A stretch of DNA of 64,000 nucleotides from Plazaster borealis (lineage: Eukaryota > Echinodermata > Asteroidea > Forcipulatida > Labidiasteridae), in contig JAJGQC010000702.1 of NCBI GenBank assembly GCA_021014325.1, positions 87,501-151,500 on the forward strand, read 5' to 3'. The translations under genes were made by a program, and so were the position numbers. The notes below the pieces were generated by a model that was given only the letters and a program-made list of their open reading frames with translations, was not told the DNA's origin and made no database searches. The stretch's first letter is position 1; each line of letters starts with the position of its first letter. Below are positions 10,543 to 19,968 of the stretch, one piece after another.

Positions 10543-10615
10543 GACTAGAGCAGGACTTGAACCTACAACCTCCAGATTAATGTGCCGGCGCTCCACCAAC
10601 TGAGCAATCTAGACC
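10543..10615 (-). repeat. tRNA-like sequence, SINE head (also at 12960-13032)
   Basis: On the minus strand there is an A-box-like GCTCAGTTGGTGGAGCGC and a B-box-like GGTTCAAGTCC at tRNA spacing, with an ATTAATCTGGAGG loop region. The acceptor stem pairs poorly and the sequence continues into AGTCAATTTG, as it does in the related copy at 17883. It is therefore better read as a tRNA-derived SINE head than a working tRNA gene. The second duplication unit carries the same sequence. Confidence 0.55.
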
Positions 10616-10823
10616 TAATGATGACCGTCTCCCTATTTGGTCAATATCTTTGTTTGGGGTAACAGTCAGAAGCTATTCAACTTGTAACTGCCGTACACCC
10701 AAGCTACGATACAACCTGGGAAGTGGCAGCAGAGAGATTACCTTAGAAATCAATAAATGAATTATTGTAAGCTTAACTTAATCCTAGATTATCACAATCT
10801 TGAATCTTTATTCCCCATTGTAG

Positions 10824-10976
10824 GTATTCCTGCATGATACCAGTGCTGTGGAGCCCTACCCCTTGTTGTTTTTCGGCAGGAAAATCGGAGTCGCAACTGA
10901 AGACGGCCATGAAACGATCACCGTTGATGATCACATCAAGTTCCATGCACCAGCAACAATCGCAAATCTTGTCAAG
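10824..10976 (+). CDS. DHX36: DHX36-like helicase, OB-fold exon B (copy 1)
   Basis: Exactly 51 codons, phase 0 at both ends. It encodes V-F-L-H-D-T-S-A-V-E-P-Y-P-L-L-F-F-G, then E-T-I-T-V-D-D-H-I-K-F-H-A-P-A, ending A-N-L-V-K. The P-Y-x-L-L-F-F-G block and E-T-I-x-V-D match the DHX36 C-terminal OB-fold closely. The acceptor is CCATTGTAG and the donor AAG|gtgaga. It continues naturally into the exon at 14151. An identical copy lies at 13243-13395. Confidence 0.86.
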
Positions 10977-12405
10977 GTGAGATAGTGGTTTATGGTAGAG
11001 TGTTTGTCCTCGTAACTTTGTGTCTTCCAATCTTAGTTTAAATTGAATTGGGTGCATTCGTCAGCTCTGGGTCTCCCCCGTGAGTCTCCCATGAAGTCAT
11101 GCTGGTGGCTAACTCGTGTCAGCCACCACTACCCCGCTTGTTACTGGTGGCAGACTTTGGTTACTGACATTACATTCATGTAAAAAGATGGTGACATGCA
11201 GCAACAAAAATATTCTTTCAGAATGGTAGGTATGTCGTAGTCACTCAAAATCAAAACAAAAATAGTTGGCAGCTACACAGGGCACTCACACTACCAATAA
11301 CTCTGAGCTCACCAACCACAGTTCTCCCTTTCAGAACAACCATGGTGGAATAAGAACACGTAACAACCAACCAAAGCAGTGCTGACTCTAGACTGAAACC
11401 TCTGAATCCCTATAAAGAGACCAGCATCTCAAACACTCTTCAGTCTCCTGACGATGACCAGAGCAGGCTAGTCGAATCGTTGTGATCAATGAAGAACTCA
11501 CTCTGCTGCAGTGAAGTTAATATTGAGAAGTTCCCTCACTCCACTAAAGCGAAAGTAGTAGTCCCAATCAAGAAAAAAATCTACAAAGCAAAGTAGATAT
11601 ATACTCATGGTGTTACCGCTGAATATAGAAATTTGCGCCTAGTTGTGAATGAAATTTACCTGGTAAACTGGTAAAACATTTTGGTGAACAAGTAAATAAC
11701 AGTTGAAGTTTTTTTGTTTTTCTTGTATCGGTCAGGATCATTCAACAGATGAGCCGGAAAACACAGGTAGGATGTGAACCTGCAACTAATGATTCACATC
11801 TCTGGTGGCGATCTTCTATATGTTGACTCCAACCCAACACCTTCAATACTACTGAAGGTGGTGGGTAGGATGTGAATCTGCAACTAATGATTCCCATCTC
11901 AGGTGGCGGTCTTCTGAATGTTGACTCCAACCCAACACCTTCAATACTACTGAAGGTGGTGGGTAGGATGTGAATCTGCAACTAATGATTCCCATCTAAG
12001 GTGGCGGTCTTCTGAATGTTGACTCCAACCCACCACCTTCAATACTACTGAAGGTGGTGGGTAGGATGTGAACCTGCAACTAATGATTCCCATCTCAGGT
12101 GGCGGTTTCTGAATGTTGACTCCAACCCACCACCTTAAATATAGTTACTGAAGGTGGTGGGTAGGATGTGAATCTGCAACTAATGATTCCCATCTCTGGT
12201 TGCGATCTTCTATATGTTGACTTCTACTATAAAAAAATTAAGGTGGTGGGTTCGATTCCTACCTGGGGTGCCTTCAGATATTTTGTTTCCTGCAGAATTG
12301 GAAAACTTCACCTGAAGAGATAAACCTCTCAACATAGACTAGTTTCAAAAATCTTTTGCTGAAAACCTACAATATATAATTTTTTGTTTACCTCCCGTAG
12401 ACCAG

Positions 12406-12530
12406 CCAAGATTATGACACCACAAGATGGCCAAGTCAAGATCCATCCCAAGTTGGTCAACTCCGATGAGAGAACCAATTCCCGTCAAACTGGATCCTCT
12501 ATATACCACCTCAAGATGAAATCTTCCAGT
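12406..12530 (+). CDS. DHX36: DHX36-like helicase, OB-fold exon A (copy 2)
   Basis: Identical to the exon at 9988-10112, with the same acceptor and donor. If spliced directly after exon B of copy 1 (which ends in phase 0) its reading would be shifted and reach a TGA after three codons, so a normal transcript can use only one A-B pair. Confidence 0.75.
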
Positions 12531-13242
12531 GTAAGGCCGGTTCCAAACTGGCGGCTACGGTTTTGGCTATGGCTGGAGTGCCACGTCATCATGCGTTGAA
12601 GTATAGGATGTCCTTGGCAACACCCATAGCAACAGTCAGCTGTAGCTGTAACCGCCAATTCGGATACGGCATTTGTCAGAGTTGAGATTCTAGACAGGAG
12701 CAGACTTTTCCCATCAGTTATTTTAGACTGGGTCCGCTTTTGTGCGGTCTAGTGCACGGGACTCGAGTTCTGGTGTTTTAATATTGGCTATTTGGAGATG
12801 GGAAAACGATAGGAACAATGTGTCTCCACTGAAGAATTCTAAAGAGAGGGATGTTCCACAAGGAATTTTGAGTACAATGTATTATTATTATTATGTATTT
12901 CATATTATCTGCCTTTTAAAATTATGTATAATAATTTTGGGTTGACCAAAAGACAAATTGACTAGAGCAGGACTTGAACCTACAACCTCCAGATTAATGT
13001 GCCGGCGCTCCACCAACTGAGCAATCTAGACCTAATGATGACCGTCTCCCTATTTGGTCAATATCTTTGTTTGGGGGTAACAGTCAGAAGCTATTCAACT
13101 TGTAACTGCCGTACACCCAAGCTTACGATACAACCTGGGAAGTGGCAGCAGAGAGATTACCTTAGAAATCAATAAATGAATTATTGTAAGCTTAACTTAA
13201 TCCTAGATTATCACAATCTTGAATCTTTATTCCCCATTGTAG

Positions 13243-13395
13243 GTATTCCTGCATGATACCAGTGCTGTGGAGCCCTACCCCTTGTTGTTTTTCGGCAGGA
13301 AAATCGGAGTCGCAACTGAAGACGGCCATGAAACGATCACCGTTGATGATCACATCAAGTTCCATGCACCAGCAACAATCGCAAATCTTGTCAAG
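13243..13395 (+). CDS. DHX36: DHX36-like helicase, OB-fold exon B (copy 2)
   Basis: Identical to 10824-10976 and phase 0 at both ends. It is the copy nearest the terminal exon and so would normally be the one joined to 14151 if the duplication is real. Confidence 0.78.
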
Positions 13396-14150
13396 GTGAG
13401 ATAGTGGTTTATGGTAGAGTGTTTGTCCCTCGTAACTTTGTGTCTTCCAATCTTAGTTTAAATTGAATTGGGTGCATTCGTCAGCTCTGGGTCTCCCCCG
13501 TGAGTCTCCCATGAAGTCATGCTGGTGGCTAACTCGTGTCAGCCACCACTACCCCGCTTGTTACTGGTGGCAGACTTTGGTTACTGACATTACATTCATG
13601 TAAAAAGATGGTGACATGCAGCAACAAAAATATTCTTTCAGAATGGTAGGTATGTAGTCACTCAAAATCAAAACAAAAATAGTTGGCAGCTACACAGGGC
13701 ACTCACACTACCAATAACTCTGAGCTCACCAACCACAGTTCTCCCTTTCAGAACAACCATGGTGGAATAAGAACACGTAACAACCAACCAAAGCAGTGCT
13801 GACTCTAGACTGAAACCTCTGAATCCCTATAAAGAGACCAGCATCTCAAACACTCTTCAGTCTCCTGACGATGACCAGAGCAGGCTAGTCGAATCGTTGT
13901 GATCAATGAAGAACTCACTCTGCTGCAGTGAAGTTAATATTGAGAAGTTCCCTCACTCCACTAAAGCGAAAGTAGTAGTCCCAATCAAGAAAAAATCTAC
14001 AAAGCAAAGTAGATATATACTCATGGTGTTACCGCTGAATATAGAAATTTGCGCCTAGTTGTGAATGAAATTTACCTGGTAAACTGGTAAAACATTTTGG
14101 TGAACAAGTAAATAACAGTTGAAGTTTTTTGTTTTTCTTGTATCGGTCAG

Positions 14151-14305
14151 GATCTTCGTCAAGAGCTTGACAAACTACTGAGGCAGAAGATCAACAAGCC
14201 TGGAATGATCCAGTGGGGTCAGGACTGTATAGGGAAGGCCGCATCATGCAGGCTATCATCGACCTGATCACAACAGAGGAAGATCATGATCAATCTGACT
14301 GGTAG
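14151..14305 (+). CDS. DHX36: DHX36-like helicase, terminal exon with apparent frameshift
   Basis: After the acceptor TATCGGTCAG the exon reads D-L-R-Q-E-L-D-K-L-L-R-Q-K-I-N-K-P-G, the conserved C-terminal helix of DHX36. In that frame a TGA follows at 14265-14267. The expected next block, M-Q-A-I-I-D-L-I-T-T-E-E, is present in another frame from about 14228 and ends at the TAG 14303-14305. One base appears lost, or two gained, somewhere between about 14205 and 14230, possibly in the GGGG run near 14214. It may be an assembly error or a real truncation of about 20 residues. The tail after the stop is amplified into a minisatellite. Confidence 0.78.
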
Positions 14306-14880
14306 ACAGGCTAGGATGGACCGTTAATGAACTCGGTGCCAGTCCGACTGAAAGACAGGCTAGGGACTGATCCTTATGAACTCGGTGACAGTCTGACTGG
14401 AAGACAGGCTAGGGACTGATCGTTATGAACTCAGTGCCAGTCTGACTGTTAGACAGGCTAGAGATGGACAGTTATGAACTCAGTGCCAGTCTGACTGTTA
14501 GACAGTCTAGGGATGGACCGTTATGAACTCGGCGCCAGTCTGACTGGAAGACAGTCTAGGGATGGACCGTTATGAACTCAGTGCCAGTCTGACTGGAAGA
14601 CAGGTTAGAGATGGACCGTTATGAACTCAGCGCCAGTCTGACTGGAAGACAGTCTAGGGATGGACCGTTATGAACTCAGTGCCAGTCTGACTGGAAGACA
14701 GTCTAGGGATGGACCGTTATGAACTCAGTGCCAGTCTGACTGGAAGACAGGCTAGGGATGGACCGCTATGACCTCAGTGCCAGTCTGACTGGAAGACAGG
14801 CTAGGGACTGATCGTTATGAACTCAGTGCTAGAATGACTGGTAGACAGTCTAAGGATTGACCATTTTAAGCTCAGGGCCA
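14290..14880 (+). repeat. 49-bp minisatellite overlapping the DHX36 stop
   Basis: About twelve units of 49 bp, each with TCTGACTG..AGACAG, CTAGGGA and GACCGTTATGAACTC blocks. The first unit begins inside the last DHX36 codons (S-D-W then TAG); later units read TGGAAG or TGTTAG at the stop position. The array therefore appears to have grown from the end of the coding exon into the 3' untranslated region. Confidence 0.92.
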
Positions 14881-15614
14881 AATTTATTTAGCTGTAAAGT
14901 ATAGGAGTGACTGTACAACTGAAGCAGGATACCAGCCAGAAAGTCATGTGATGTATATATTGCTTGTGGCTGGTTCCTGTTTGTATCGTGTGGTTCTGGG
15001 ACAAAAGGCGGACGAACATCATTTGGCTATTCATGGTGTGTTGTCCACTCAAGATTCCCCTCTGCTGAAAAGATTGCTAAATGTAAGCCCCACCCCCAAA
15101 GGGGTAAGAGGAAGATAGCCTGGTTGAACAAAATCAAAAGGTGCAGTCAACTGTCGTCTATGCAATCAGGGTTCTCCCTATGCACATGCTAGCATATCAG
15201 CCCGATACGCGCAAATTTTGGGCCGATTTGCAAAAAGAAAATGTATATATATATATATATATATATTATTTTGACTCCAGATCGAATTCACAAAAATTAT
15301 AAAGATAAAAGATTGCACAGTAGGGCTTTATAACCAAAGATAAACACCAATTAAAAAACATTCCAAGGACCTCGTTTCAATTCAGCATACTTTGGCCAAA
15401 GTTCCAAAATTTGGGTCCAGTATGCCCCCACAGTTTTGAAAAATCCTGGGGAGAACCCTGGGTCCTATTTTAGAATGCCGAAGTCTTGTCACAAGTTTTG
15501 CAGAGAATACTATATTGCTTAATATAAAGACAAGGTTGAAGGTCGGCCAGCAAGAAAGAGTACTTTGGTTTTAAAGAATGTGTTCATTCTAATCATGTAG
15601 TTTTAAAAATACAT
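14881..15614 (+). other. Probable DHX36 3' untranslated region
   Basis: No coding potential. It contains a TA dinucleotide run at about 15242-15268 and an otherwise unremarkable AT-rich sequence. If the polyadenylation signal at 16112 is used, this and the following MITE would be transcribed. Confidence 0.4.
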
Positions 15615-15999
15615 TTAAAGGCACTGAACACTTTTGGTAATTACTCAAAATATATATTAGCATAAAAACTTACTTAGTAACTAGCAGTGGAGAGCTGTTG
15701 ATAGTATAAAACGTTGTGAGAAACAACTCCCTCTGAAGTAATGTAGTTTTTGAGAAAGAGGTATTTTCTCACTAACATATTTGAATCTGAAACAGACTTC
15801 AGGCCTGAAGCCTTTTTCAGGCATCTGAAAGCACACAAATTTGTGCAACAAGGATGTTTTTTCTTTCATTATTTTCATGCAACTTCGATGACCAACTGGG
15901 CCCAAATTTTCAGATGTTTATTATTTTATGCATATGTTGGGATACACAAAGTGAGAATACTGGTCTTTGACAATTACCAAACGTGTCCAGTACCTTTAA
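15615..15999 (+). mobile_element. TTAA-ended MITE, family 1
   Basis: A 385-bp element with about 28-bp imperfect terminal inverted repeats: TTAAAGGCACTGAACACTTT at the left, and a right end whose complement starts TTAAAGGTACTGGACACG. Both ends are TTAA, fitting a piggyBac- or Kolobok-like TTAA target. There is an internal hairpin around CAGGCCTGAAGCC. A full copy lies at 49182-49550 (opposite orientation) and a fragment at 45935-46092. Confidence 0.85.
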
Positions 16000-16111
16000 A
16001 AAAAATTATTTTAGACAAAATGATTTACAAATGGTTTACCTACAGTCGAAGCTATAAAATAGCAAAGGCACAAACCTACCTGTCATTTTGTGTTTGTTTT
16101 TAAACAAGAAC

Positions 16112-16117
16112 AATAAA
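16112..16117 (+). terminator. Possible polyadenylation signal for DHX36
   Basis: AATAAA within ACAATAAAATATC, followed by GT/T-rich sequence (TTGTTATTGTC, TTTGTTGTTTGG). It is 1.8 kb beyond the stop, so the assignment is weak. Confidence 0.3.
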
Positions 16118-16309
16118 ATATCTTTCACATTTGATGAGATGGTTGTTATTGTCTTTTTTGTTGTTTGGCTTTTGTTTTGTTTTCATTATTTTAGGACAGT
16201 TTTTGTTAGGAAAGAGTAGATGATGGGAGAAGACATTAATCTAAGAGGAATATAAAAAGAGATTGAACATTGAGAAATGCTAATGTCGATTGATTGTCTG
16301 GTTTGGAAA

Positions 16310-16735
16310 TTAAATGGGGGTGGGTGGGGATATTGGTATAAGCATGATCAAAAATGTGGGGGTAGTTATAAGAATGATCTAAAATGAGGGGGGTAGGTAT
16401 AAGATTGATCAAAAATAGGGGGGGTGGTTAGGTATAAGAATGATCAAAAATAGGGGGGGTAGGTATAAGAATGATCAAAATTGGGTGGGGGGGGGGTAGG
16501 TATAAGAAAGATCAAAGATGGGGGAGGGTAAGTATAGAAAGATCAAAAATGAGGGGATTTTTGATCTTTCTATACTTACAGAATTAAGAATGATGAAATA
16601 GAGGAGGGGATAATGAAACAAATTGGGAGGGGCTAGGTATAAGAATGATCAGGAGGGGGTACTTGGTAATATTGACGAAAAAGGTGGGGGGGTATGAGTG
16701 ATCAAAGTAGGGGAGGGTAAACCTATAAGGATCAT
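16310..16735 (+). repeat. G-rich degenerate tandem array
   Basis: Repeats of roughly 30-40 bp built from a G run of 4-10, TAGGTATAAGAATGATC and AAAAAT. The G-runs are all on the plus strand and close enough to form G-quadruplexes. One unit near 16560 is inverted (TTTTTGATCTTTC) and would form a hairpin with its neighbour. Confidence 0.85.
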
Positions 16736-17882
16736 TCAAATCTTCATAAAATGAGTTGACCTTTTTTAAGCTACTTCAGCCCCTCGCAATACGGAACTTT
16801 CTATGCTGTTACTACCACCATGTCCCCTGTGTACGGTAGTAATAATGAAAACTGATTCCTTACATACAGGATCAGCCTATACCCTTCAAACCTCCTTTCT
16901 ATTTTAATTTTTTTTAAAGGAAAAACAAGACAGCTGCAACATAATAATTGTATTATTTTTCCTCAACTGTCTTGAAATAATAGCAGGCTATACATTGTAT
17001 ACATCAGAAATTATATGAAAATGGGAAATCAAGCACCCAAGGTTTATTTTCAACCAAACACCCCCCTGATGAAAAGTGCTAGGTCCCCATATTTATTCGG
17101 GAAATATCCCTCCGCCTCCTAGATTTTACTGTTGGAAACAAAAAGCTTTTCGCCATTTATTTTGGGAATCAGCAATCCAAGTTCAATTATTTGACAGAAA
17201 TATATTTCTAAATGTGAAAATACCTTTGAATAAACTTTTAAAAAGAAAAATGTTTAGGAACTTGATGATCTCGGCGTAGGTATTTGATTTTTGGGGCTCG
17301 CTGTGGTGAAATGCGGTCGTTTCGAAAAGATTGCGCTAATCTCTAACGCACGTGTGTGTGGAAAATTGTCAAGCTTCAGACGACGGGAAAACCACCCAAA
17401 ATTGCACTTGTTGATCCACATGGAAAAGTTGGCACATTCTACAAGTATTGGAGAACATTCTGGTAAGTTTTTGTTTGTTTTTTGAATCGTTATTTTTGAT
17501 ATAAATGATTTTTTTTTCTCCGGCCTTGTTATTTTTTGGACGGTCCGTGAAACTGAAAACCCTAATTATATAGGCCCTATTGTTTGTTTGGTTTTTGAGG
17601 ATTTTTTTTTTTTTTTTTTGAGGGGGGTGATCAAAGACAAATATGTTCACACCCAAAAATGAGAGTTAAACTTACCTATAGTCGATTTTGATTGTGTTGT
17701 TTAGCCTATAACTTGATATTTGAAATAAAGTTGCATCCCCTAAGGGGGGTGGTCCCTGGTACTGCTGTTCTAAGACTTGGGTGTGATCCTTGGTTGAATG
17801 GCAGTATCAGGTTGTAACTTCTGAACTGGCGCCTCCAAACTAAGAGATATTGCCAAAACAGGGAGACCGCCAACATTTTGGG
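16736..17882. other. Intergenic; nothing recognised
   Basis: AT-rich sequence with a poly-T run at about 17601-17619. Open stretches are short and uninformative. Confidence 0.5.
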
Positions 17883-17962
17883 GCTAAATGGCTCAGTTGG
17901 TGGAGCACTGACTCGATAATCCGGAGGTAATCCGGAGGTCGCAGGTCCAGATCTCTTTCCAG
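17883..17962 (+). repeat. tRNA-like SINE head with duplicated anticodon region
   Basis: GGCTCAGTTGGTGGAGCA forms a good A box; GGTCGCAGGTCCAGATC is a damaged B box. Between them TAATCCGGAGG occurs twice in a row. The downstream AGTCAATTT matches the tRNA-like sequence at 10543-10615, so both belong to one SINE family. Not a functional tRNA. Confidence 0.6.
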
Positions 17963-18123
17963 TCAATTTCCAAAACTGTTTATTAACTTTTAGGCTATAG
18001 GTATATTTGTTTTATAGCTCAATGTTTTAACTGTTTTTCTATTTAAATTTACACACAGACAAAACTTTATGTTTTTGTTTGTTTGACCTCCACAATGCAC
18101 AGATGGTGCTTCTTTGTGTCAGT

Positions 18124-19065
18124 ACCTTTTTTAAAAAACTTTTAAAAAAATGTCACAGAAGTGCCTCCTATAAGAAAATCAGTCTTTTCCCTTAACAATG
18201 GTCCTCTGGCAAAATTTGCCAGTTATCAGAGATGCCACTTCTCCGGTTTAACCCGGAATTCCGGTTTAAAAAAAAACCCCACCTCAATTTCCGTTTTTTC
18301 CGGGCCGTCCATTTATTAAAAGACCGGAGAGAGAAACAAACGGCAACATTTTTTTTCCGAGCGCGCGGGGGAGCGATCGACAGCACACGCAAACACCCTG
18401 CCGACATGTGTGTAGGAAGTTCGCATAGTGAGAGAAGGTTGAGCCCACTCTCGGATCTCTCGCTCATCTGTCGAGCGCAATCAACAGATTTGCGCCGCAA
18501 CAAATTGGACAAACATACGGGCAATCTGAAGTTTGCGCTATGCAGAATAGGCAGCTCTATTTGCGTATCGAGCACCAGTTTGCACAATATTCAGATTGCG
18601 CACCGTCGTGTAAATACGTGCGCGCTGTACTTTGAATTGTGGGTATTTTTTCGCTGGGTAGGAAACACGATGCGACGAACGTGGATCACTAAATCATGAG
18701 ACTCAAATCACGGAGATATCGGTAAAATTGTCTTGATGAGTTCTGATTTTTCCCCCAATTTTGTTAAAAACATGTTAAGTTGGTCAAAGTGTGACATTTT
18801 GTCCATGGCACCTTCATTTTTAAGTTTGTTTTGTATTATTATTATTATAATGTTTGGTTTTTTGGGGGTCGGTCGGTAACCGGAAAAAGAACATTTTTGT
18901 TATGGCCGGAGGAAAAAAAAATTCAGGTTTTTTTTCGCTACCACAGTGGCATCTCTGAGTTATAGAACCTTAAAAAACTTTTTAAAAAATGCAACAGAAG
19001 TGCCTCCTATAAGAAAATCAGTCTTTTCCCTTAACAATGGTCCTCTGGCAAAATTTGCCAGTTAT
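18124..19065 (+). repeat. About 100-bp direct repeat split by a transposon
   Basis: The block containing AGAAGTGCCTCCTATAAGAA and GCAAAATTTGCCAGTTAT occurs at 18154-18226 and again at 18992-19063, nearly identical. Without the 731-bp insertion the two would be adjacent tandem copies, and the transposon sits exactly at their junction. Confidence 0.88.
18227..18957. mobile_element. TIR transposon, 731 bp, 6-bp target duplication
   Basis: The ends are CAGAGATGCCACT and its complement AGTGGCATCTCTG, flanked on both sides by AGTTAT (18221-18226 and 18958-18963). Next to the ends lie short internal inverted pieces (CCGGTTTAACCCGG; GGTAACCGG). The interior has open stretches but no recognisable transposase, so it is non-autonomous. 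Its end structure resembles that of the element at 34221-35458. Confidence 0.82.
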
Positions 19066-19968
19066 AGCACCTTCGGGACCATTCCTATTCCAAGGGGTGC
19101 CATGGTCACTGGTCATGGTGGTCTGGCTTGCTAGGTCAGTGTTAAAAAGGATTTATATGAAATATGGACACATGCAAAAGCGGAGTAACTTGGAAATGAC
19201 AAGCTAACTGGTCCTGCTGGAAATGTTTAGGCCAAACTCTGAAAATAGTACATCTTAACTACACCCCTAAACTTAGATTTATCTTACACTGCTGCTGGCA
19301 AGGATGTTTTTTTTTACCCAGACTTAAACTATAAACAACGTGAAACTTTATGTTTTCTTGCAAAGAACAACCAATCTTACATTTAACATCTATGAAAATA
19401 TTTGCAGGCATTACTATGACACCCAAATTCCTTAAATTTATTTTTTTATTCAACTTTCAAATTCAGGGCTTGAATTTGGGGAAAAAATCCACAAGACCGC
19501 AGGGCTTGTTGCTCAGAATTTTTACTGGACCGGAACATTTTTACAAAACCAAAGTCATATGAGAAGAAAAAATCCCAAACGCCACAAAAACACACCAAAA
19601 GTTAACTTGTTTTTTCATACTTCTGCGCCTGTGCAAGTTTTTCACTTGCAGATTGCGTAACACAACACTGCGTAACACAACACTGAACGCTTTTTTCTTC
19701 CGGGCGGCAACACGACGGAGTCACAGCGCCAGTGCACAACTTGGACTTATTTTCGGAAATAATGTCATTCATGGATGTATTTGATAGGTTTTGAACTCAG
19801 CAAAAGTGTAATTAAAGGCACCAAGAATAAGTGAATGGAGTTTCAGCTTCTCAAATTAGGTAAAAATATTTTAAAATGTTACTCAAAATTTTGTTCGCAT
19901 TGTAAAGGATCTTTATACCCAGGACGTCAGTGCAGTGGCACTGACTGACGTCCTACCAGGGCTATTTT
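19066..19968. other. Intergenic; nothing coding
   Basis: AT-rich. A short inverted repeat around GACGTCAGTGCAGTGGCACT (19922-19956) lies just outside the long-TIR element that follows. No gene seen. Confidence 0.5.

Larger units (their letters stand above)
9321..11737 (+). repeat. 2.4-kb tandem duplication, unit 1
   Basis: The segment starting TCATTCAACAGATGAGCCGG at 9321 is repeated from 11738 with a period of about 2417 bp. By eye the units differ only by small indels, mostly in homopolymers, and I found no substitution. The unit contains a five-copy 98-bp repeat, two DHX36 exons, a tRNA-like sequence and a dispersed repeat. The junction has only about two bases of shared sequence (TC). 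Confidence 0.95.
11738..14154 (+). repeat. 2.4-kb tandem duplication, unit 2
   Basis: Second copy of the 9321-11737 segment, ending at GGTCAGGATC where the terminal DHX36 exon begins. Visible differences from unit 1 are gains or losses of one to three bases (for example in G, T and A runs near 12737, 13076 and 13990). This is the pattern of either a very recent duplication or two assembled haplotypes or reads placed side by side. Confidence 0.95.

Noticed and set aside
10543..10615. Functional tRNA gene
   Set aside because: A and B boxes are present but the acceptor stem pairs poorly and the 3' flank matches a SINE copy at 17883.
8479..14305. DHX57 or DHX29 rather than DHX36
   Set aside because: The I-Y-H-L-K-M, P-Y-x-L-L-F-F-G and E-T-I-x-V-D blocks agree better with DHX36 as I remember these proteins; a database search would settle it.
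18232..18699. 155-codon open frame and its antisense 131-codon frame
   Set aside because: Both lie inside a TIR element, match no family and have basic low-complexity ends.
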